The notes under the pieces: generated by a model
Told to the model about the DNA's origin: nothing
The model's input: the letters and a program-made list of their open reading frames with translations, nothing else
Database searches by the model: none
Translations under genes and position numbers: made by a program
Shown: piece by piece, positions 61,502 to 64,000 of the stretch
How the letters are laid out: every line of letters starts with the position of its first letter
Position numbering within the stretch: the stretch's first letter is position 1
Origin: Thalassospira sp. HF15
GTDB lineage: Bacteria; Pseudomonadota; Alphaproteobacteria; Rhodospirillales; Thalassospiraceae
Length of the DNA: 64,000 nt
Assembly: GCF_011806525.1 (NCBI RefSeq)
Contig: NZ_JAAVKI010000004.1
Location: 124,001-188,000 of the forward strand
Reading direction: 5' to 3'

Positions 61502-62725
61502 ATGCCGCGTCTAAGTGGCATGAACCCGATATTGCTCAAAACCCTGATCACACTTGCTGCGTCAAACAAAAAGCCCGCCCTCGCCGGGTCGGTTGGCAGT
61601 GACGCGCATCTGAAAAATCGCATCGTTCTGTTTGCGGACGAAGCCGTGAACTTGCCCGACTGGGGCATTTCGGGGCTTCCGGCCATGATCCTTGGGGCCG
61701 CGCCGCAAACCTGCCTGTTTGTCAGCGACCTTGACGTCGACGACGATTCCAAGGACGCAGATGACACTGATACAACCGCCTCTGGCGATGATGACGATGA
61801 AAAGCCCGCTGGTTCGGTATCCTTTTCGCTGACCATCAAAAGCCCACCGGCACCTGAAAGTACGCTTAAGGCGCGCACCATTGTCTGGAAACTTTCCTTG
61901 CCGGTCGCAGGCTTTCGTGATGTGCAAACCGGTGCCAACAGTGCCCCCGTGCACGCCCCTGTCATCAAAACGCGCATTAAGCTGGGCGGTGTAGAGCGGG
62001 ATGTTGAAATCGGCCTTTTGGAAATGGGTGGCCTTGATCAACCGCTTCTGATCGGCAAGGACACACTTGCTGACAAATTCCTCATCAGACCGGACCGGCC
62101 CGAGGATCAAAAAGCCCCGAAATCCCCATCGGTTGACCTTGCACCTGCCCCGGCCAAAACCCCGGAACCGGAAGCCGAAAAAACCGAAACAGGTGCGGAC
62201 AAAGATACCCCCGCAACACCGCCTGCGGATGAGGGCGCCAAAGCTGATCCCGACACGAAACCTGCCCCGGAAAACCCAGCCACCCCGGATACGGCCAAGG
62301 CGGCACCTGCCGAAACACCCGCGCCAGCCGCCCCCGCAGATCCAAGCCCTGAAGCGCCAAGCGCAGCAGAGGCAAAGCCAACGGCAGCCGGCAACGCTGA
62401 CCCCAATCAAGATACGCCACAGTCTGCGACCGCACCCCAAACGGCTGACCCTGCACAAGCTGCGGCTTCACAGGATGCCGCCACACAGCCTGCAGACGAT
62501 GCCGGGAAAACGACCGAGGCAAATACAGCCCCCGCCGACACATCGTCAGAGAGTGCCGATAAAGCAGACAGCACGGCGAAACCCGATACATCGAGCAAGC
62601 CAGAAGAAAACACCAACACACCGGCCAAACCAGCCGCACCGGAACCAGCGGCAACACAATCAGCTGCACCCGATGCAAAAACACCAGAAACCCAATCAAA
62701 TCAAAGCGAAAACAGCCCCGCCTGA
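61502..62725 (+). CDS. Retropepsin-like (RimK/LysX protease family) protein with long Pro/Ala-rich tail; catalytic motif lost
   Basis: A 407-aa protein. Residues 1-215 resemble the pepsin-like ATP-dependent zinc protease family: VNLPDWGIS at the start of the core and TRIKLGGVERDVEIGLLE then LLIGKDTLADKFLIRP at its end. The usual catalytic DTGA segment is replaced by ILGA (in AMILGAAPQT), so the active Asp is missing and an acidic insert (DVDDDSKDADDTDTT) follows. Residues 216-407 are a low-complexity Ala/Pro/Thr/Glu tail. It may be a non-catalytic binding protein (inference). Starts 61502 and 61520 are both possible. It follows aroC by 48 bp. Confidence 0.65.
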   Translation: MPRLSGMNPILLKTLITLAASNKKPALAGSVGSDAHLKNRIVLFADEAVNLPDWGISGLPAMILGAAPQTCLFVSDLDVDDDSKDADDTDTTASGDDDDEKPAGSVSFSLTIKSPPAPESTLKARTIVWKLSLPVAGFRDVQTGANSAPVHAPVIKTRIKLGGVERDVEIGLLEMGGLDQPLLIGKDTLADKFLIRPDRPEDQKAPKSPSVDLAPAPAKTPEPEAEKTETGADKDTPATPPADEGAKADPDTKPAPENPATPDTAKAAPAETPAPAAPADPSPEAPSAAEAKPTAAGNADPNQDTPQSATAPQTADPAQAAASQDAATQPADDAGKTTEANTAPADTSSESADKADSTAKPDTSSKPEENTNTPAKPAAPEPAATQSAAPDAKTPETQSNQSENSPA

Positions 62726-62905
62726 TACGCCCCGAAACCTGAAGCACCAAGCTCCCTTGCGTCATCCTGTCATGGATGGCGCATTTTTTTTGTTGATCGA
62801 AGTAATTTTTACCATGCCGCGTCTTGTAGTCTCACGGCGCGACCACATCTTTACACCATAACAAAAAACACAGTCCCAAAATGCGGTTGGGAAAAGGCAA
62901 GACCA

Positions 62906-63520
62906 ATGACAGCACATCTGGATTTATCCAGCCTGTCGCGCAGATCTGCGCTTAAGGGCTGGTTTGCAGCAGGCTCGGCACTGATTGGAAATTCCATTCT
63001 TTCACCGGTCAGCCATGCCAATGACAGAATCCTCTTGGAGACCCCTGCCTGCGGCGAGGATATCGGTCCGACACGCACCATGACCGAAGGGCCCTTTTAT
63101 TCCCAAAACCCGCCTGAAAAACGCAATTTCCGAACAGATACGGGCGGCACACCGGTAACCCTGATTGGGTATGTGCTCAGTGCCACCTGTACACCGATTG
63201 CCAATGCGATTGTCGATCTGTGGCATGCGGATGGCGCTGGTCAGTATGACAATCAGGGCTTTAACATGCGCGGCTATCAGCGTACCGATGCCCAGGGACG
63301 CTATTACTTTGACACCATCCGACCTGCTGAATATGCCGGGCGCACCCCGCATTACCACGTCAAGGTCACCCCGTCGAATGGCCGGACACTGACCACCCAG
63401 CTCTACTTCCCCGATGAACCGCTCAACGAGCTCGATCACCTGTTTGACAGTGCTCTTCTGATGAATATGCATCCCGCCAGTGACGGCGAAATCGGGCGGT
63501 TTGATTTCGTGCTGGCCTAA
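62906..63520 (+). CDS. Intradiol ring-cleavage dioxygenase-like protein, Tat-exported
   Basis: A 204-aa protein. The N-terminus has a twin-arginine signal (SRRSALKGWFAAGSALIG), so it should reach the periplasm folded. The core shows the intradiol dioxygenase pattern: IVDLWHADGAGQYDNQGF, GYQRTDAQGRYYFDTIRPAEY and HYHVKVTPSNG, giving candidate Fe ligands Tyr, Tyr, His, His. Cytoplasmic catechol dioxygenases lack such a signal; this short secreted class has no settled substrate. Neighbours give no catechol pathway. Confidence 0.8.
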   Translation: MTAHLDLSSLSRRSALKGWFAAGSALIGNSILSPVSHANDRILLETPACGEDIGPTRTMTEGPFYSQNPPEKRNFRTDTGGTPVTLIGYVLSATCTPIANAIVDLWHADGAGQYDNQGFNMRGYQRTDAQGRYYFDTIRPAEYAGRTPHYHVKVTPSNGRTLTTQLYFPDEPLNELDHLFDSALLMNMHPASDGEIGRFDFVLA

Positions 63521-63551
63521 GAGTGGACAACTTTCCAAGCATCCCGCGCTG

Positions 63552-64000
63552 CTAGTCAGAACCTCGTGTTTTCAAAGCGCGAATAGAATACCCTTCCGTA
63601 TTTTTGAAATCTTGTTCTGACTGGATTGACATAACAAGACTGGGTTCACCTGTATCGCTCGTCCTGCCAGGCATCGTCATTACCAGAGCGACGCCTCCAG
63701 GCACAGTATCACTCTCCAGCCGGAGTGCTTGACCTTCTTCTGTTGGCATCTTCACAGCGAGTTGTGTAACCCTTTGGTGCTGGTTAAGAGCCTTGATATT
63801 CGCACCGATATTTTTTCCTGAACCGTGAACTGTACACACGCCTGTATTGTCGAGAATCAAGCTGATCTTCATATGCTTGAAAGGCGGAACGCTATAAACC
63901 CAACCTCTCAAAACTGCTGGCCCAATGCGCTTTATCTCGCCTTCAGTCATTGCTTGTCCGGAAAGGAGCGGATTCTCAATTAACTGATCCCATTTCCCAA
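63552..64000 (-). CDS. Unknown protein, N-terminus beyond the right edge
   Basis: The minus-strand frame is open to the window edge (an ATG at 63950 is available, but the 16 codons before it, DQLIENPLLSGQAM in part, look like protein). The visible part has strands such as MKISLILDNTGVCTVHGSGK and GVALVMTMPGR. No recognised motif. It is convergent with the dioxygenase-like gene. Confidence 0.5.
   Translation of the reverse strand, partial: GKWDQLIENPLLSGQAMTEGEIKRIGPAVLRGWVYSVPPFKHMKISLILDNTGVCTVHGSGKNIGANIKALNQHQRVTQLAVKMPTEEGQALRLESDTVPGGVALVMTMPGRTSDTGEPSLVMSIQSEQDFKNTEGYSIRALKTRGSD

Noticed and set aside
61562..62861. Long open frames opposite or out of phase with the Pro/Ala-rich tail
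   Set aside because: GC-rich low-complexity DNA leaves several frames open; the products are biased (Arg/Pro or Gly/Cys/Trp runs) and lack ribosome-binding sites.
1..64000. tRNA, rRNA, CRISPR array, insertion sequence or prophage
   Set aside because: Reading both strands I found no cloverleaf-like genes, no regularly spaced repeats, no transposase or integrase, and no terminal inverted repeats with target duplications.

Overview
The window is ordinary chromosomal DNA from an alphaproteobacterium, most likely in the Rhodospirillales and close to Thalassospira. This is inferred from gene content: GapR, MmcB, a Shemin-pathway hemA, an ELM1-type protein, a TRAP dicarboxylate system, a DctB/DctD pair and a SqrR/BigR-type ArsR protein. 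I recognise no rRNA, tRNA, phage, IS element or CRISPR. Most intergenic gaps end in clear hairpin terminators, so transcription units are easy to outline.

Left part (1-16.7 kb). The 3' part of a fused indolepyruvate ferredoxin oxidoreductase opens the window. A minus-strand unit follows: patatin-like protein 2, a chemoreceptor and a secreted Cache protein, then a patatin-like paralogue. Next come mmcB, gapR, a YbdK-type carboxylate-amine ligase overlapping an N-formylglutamate amidohydrolase-like gene, a FadR-type regulator with glycerate kinase and a convergent hydroxypyruvate isomerase, and two LysR genes around an azoreductase.

Middle part (16.7-45 kb). An epimerase, HIT and DUF3088 genes precede hemN, which has an FNR/FixK box. 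EamA and ELM1 genes are followed by dctB-dctD, then a sigma-54 promoter with inverted repeats in front of dctPQM. DinB, LysR/EamA, enoyl-CoA hydratase, an XRE regulator with SulP transporter, pyrE, a VOC-GST pair with divergent LysR, lipoproteins, a tandem universal stress protein and hemA (again with an FNR/FixK box) follow.

Right part (45-64 kb). An AT-rich membrane-protein gene looks acquired. SDR, SRAP, a second universal stress protein, a lone sulfide-sensor-like ArsR, pdxH, a 17-kDa-antigen-like lipoprotein, a DnaJ-like protein and an MscS channel precede a compact four-gene operon: thermostable-hemolysin family, an acyl-adenylating domain fused to a haem-oxygenase-like diiron domain, an SDR and a TPR protein. 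YihY, fabI, aroC, a degenerate retropepsin-like protein with a long Pro/Ala tail, a Tat-exported intradiol dioxygenase-like protein and an edge-truncated unknown gene close the window.

The strongest candidates for something undescribed are the hemolysin/ligase-oxidase operon (53.6-57.8 kb) and the patatin-chemoreceptor-Cache unit (2.6-7.6 kb), whose patatin domains carry Cys where the catalytic Ser is expected.
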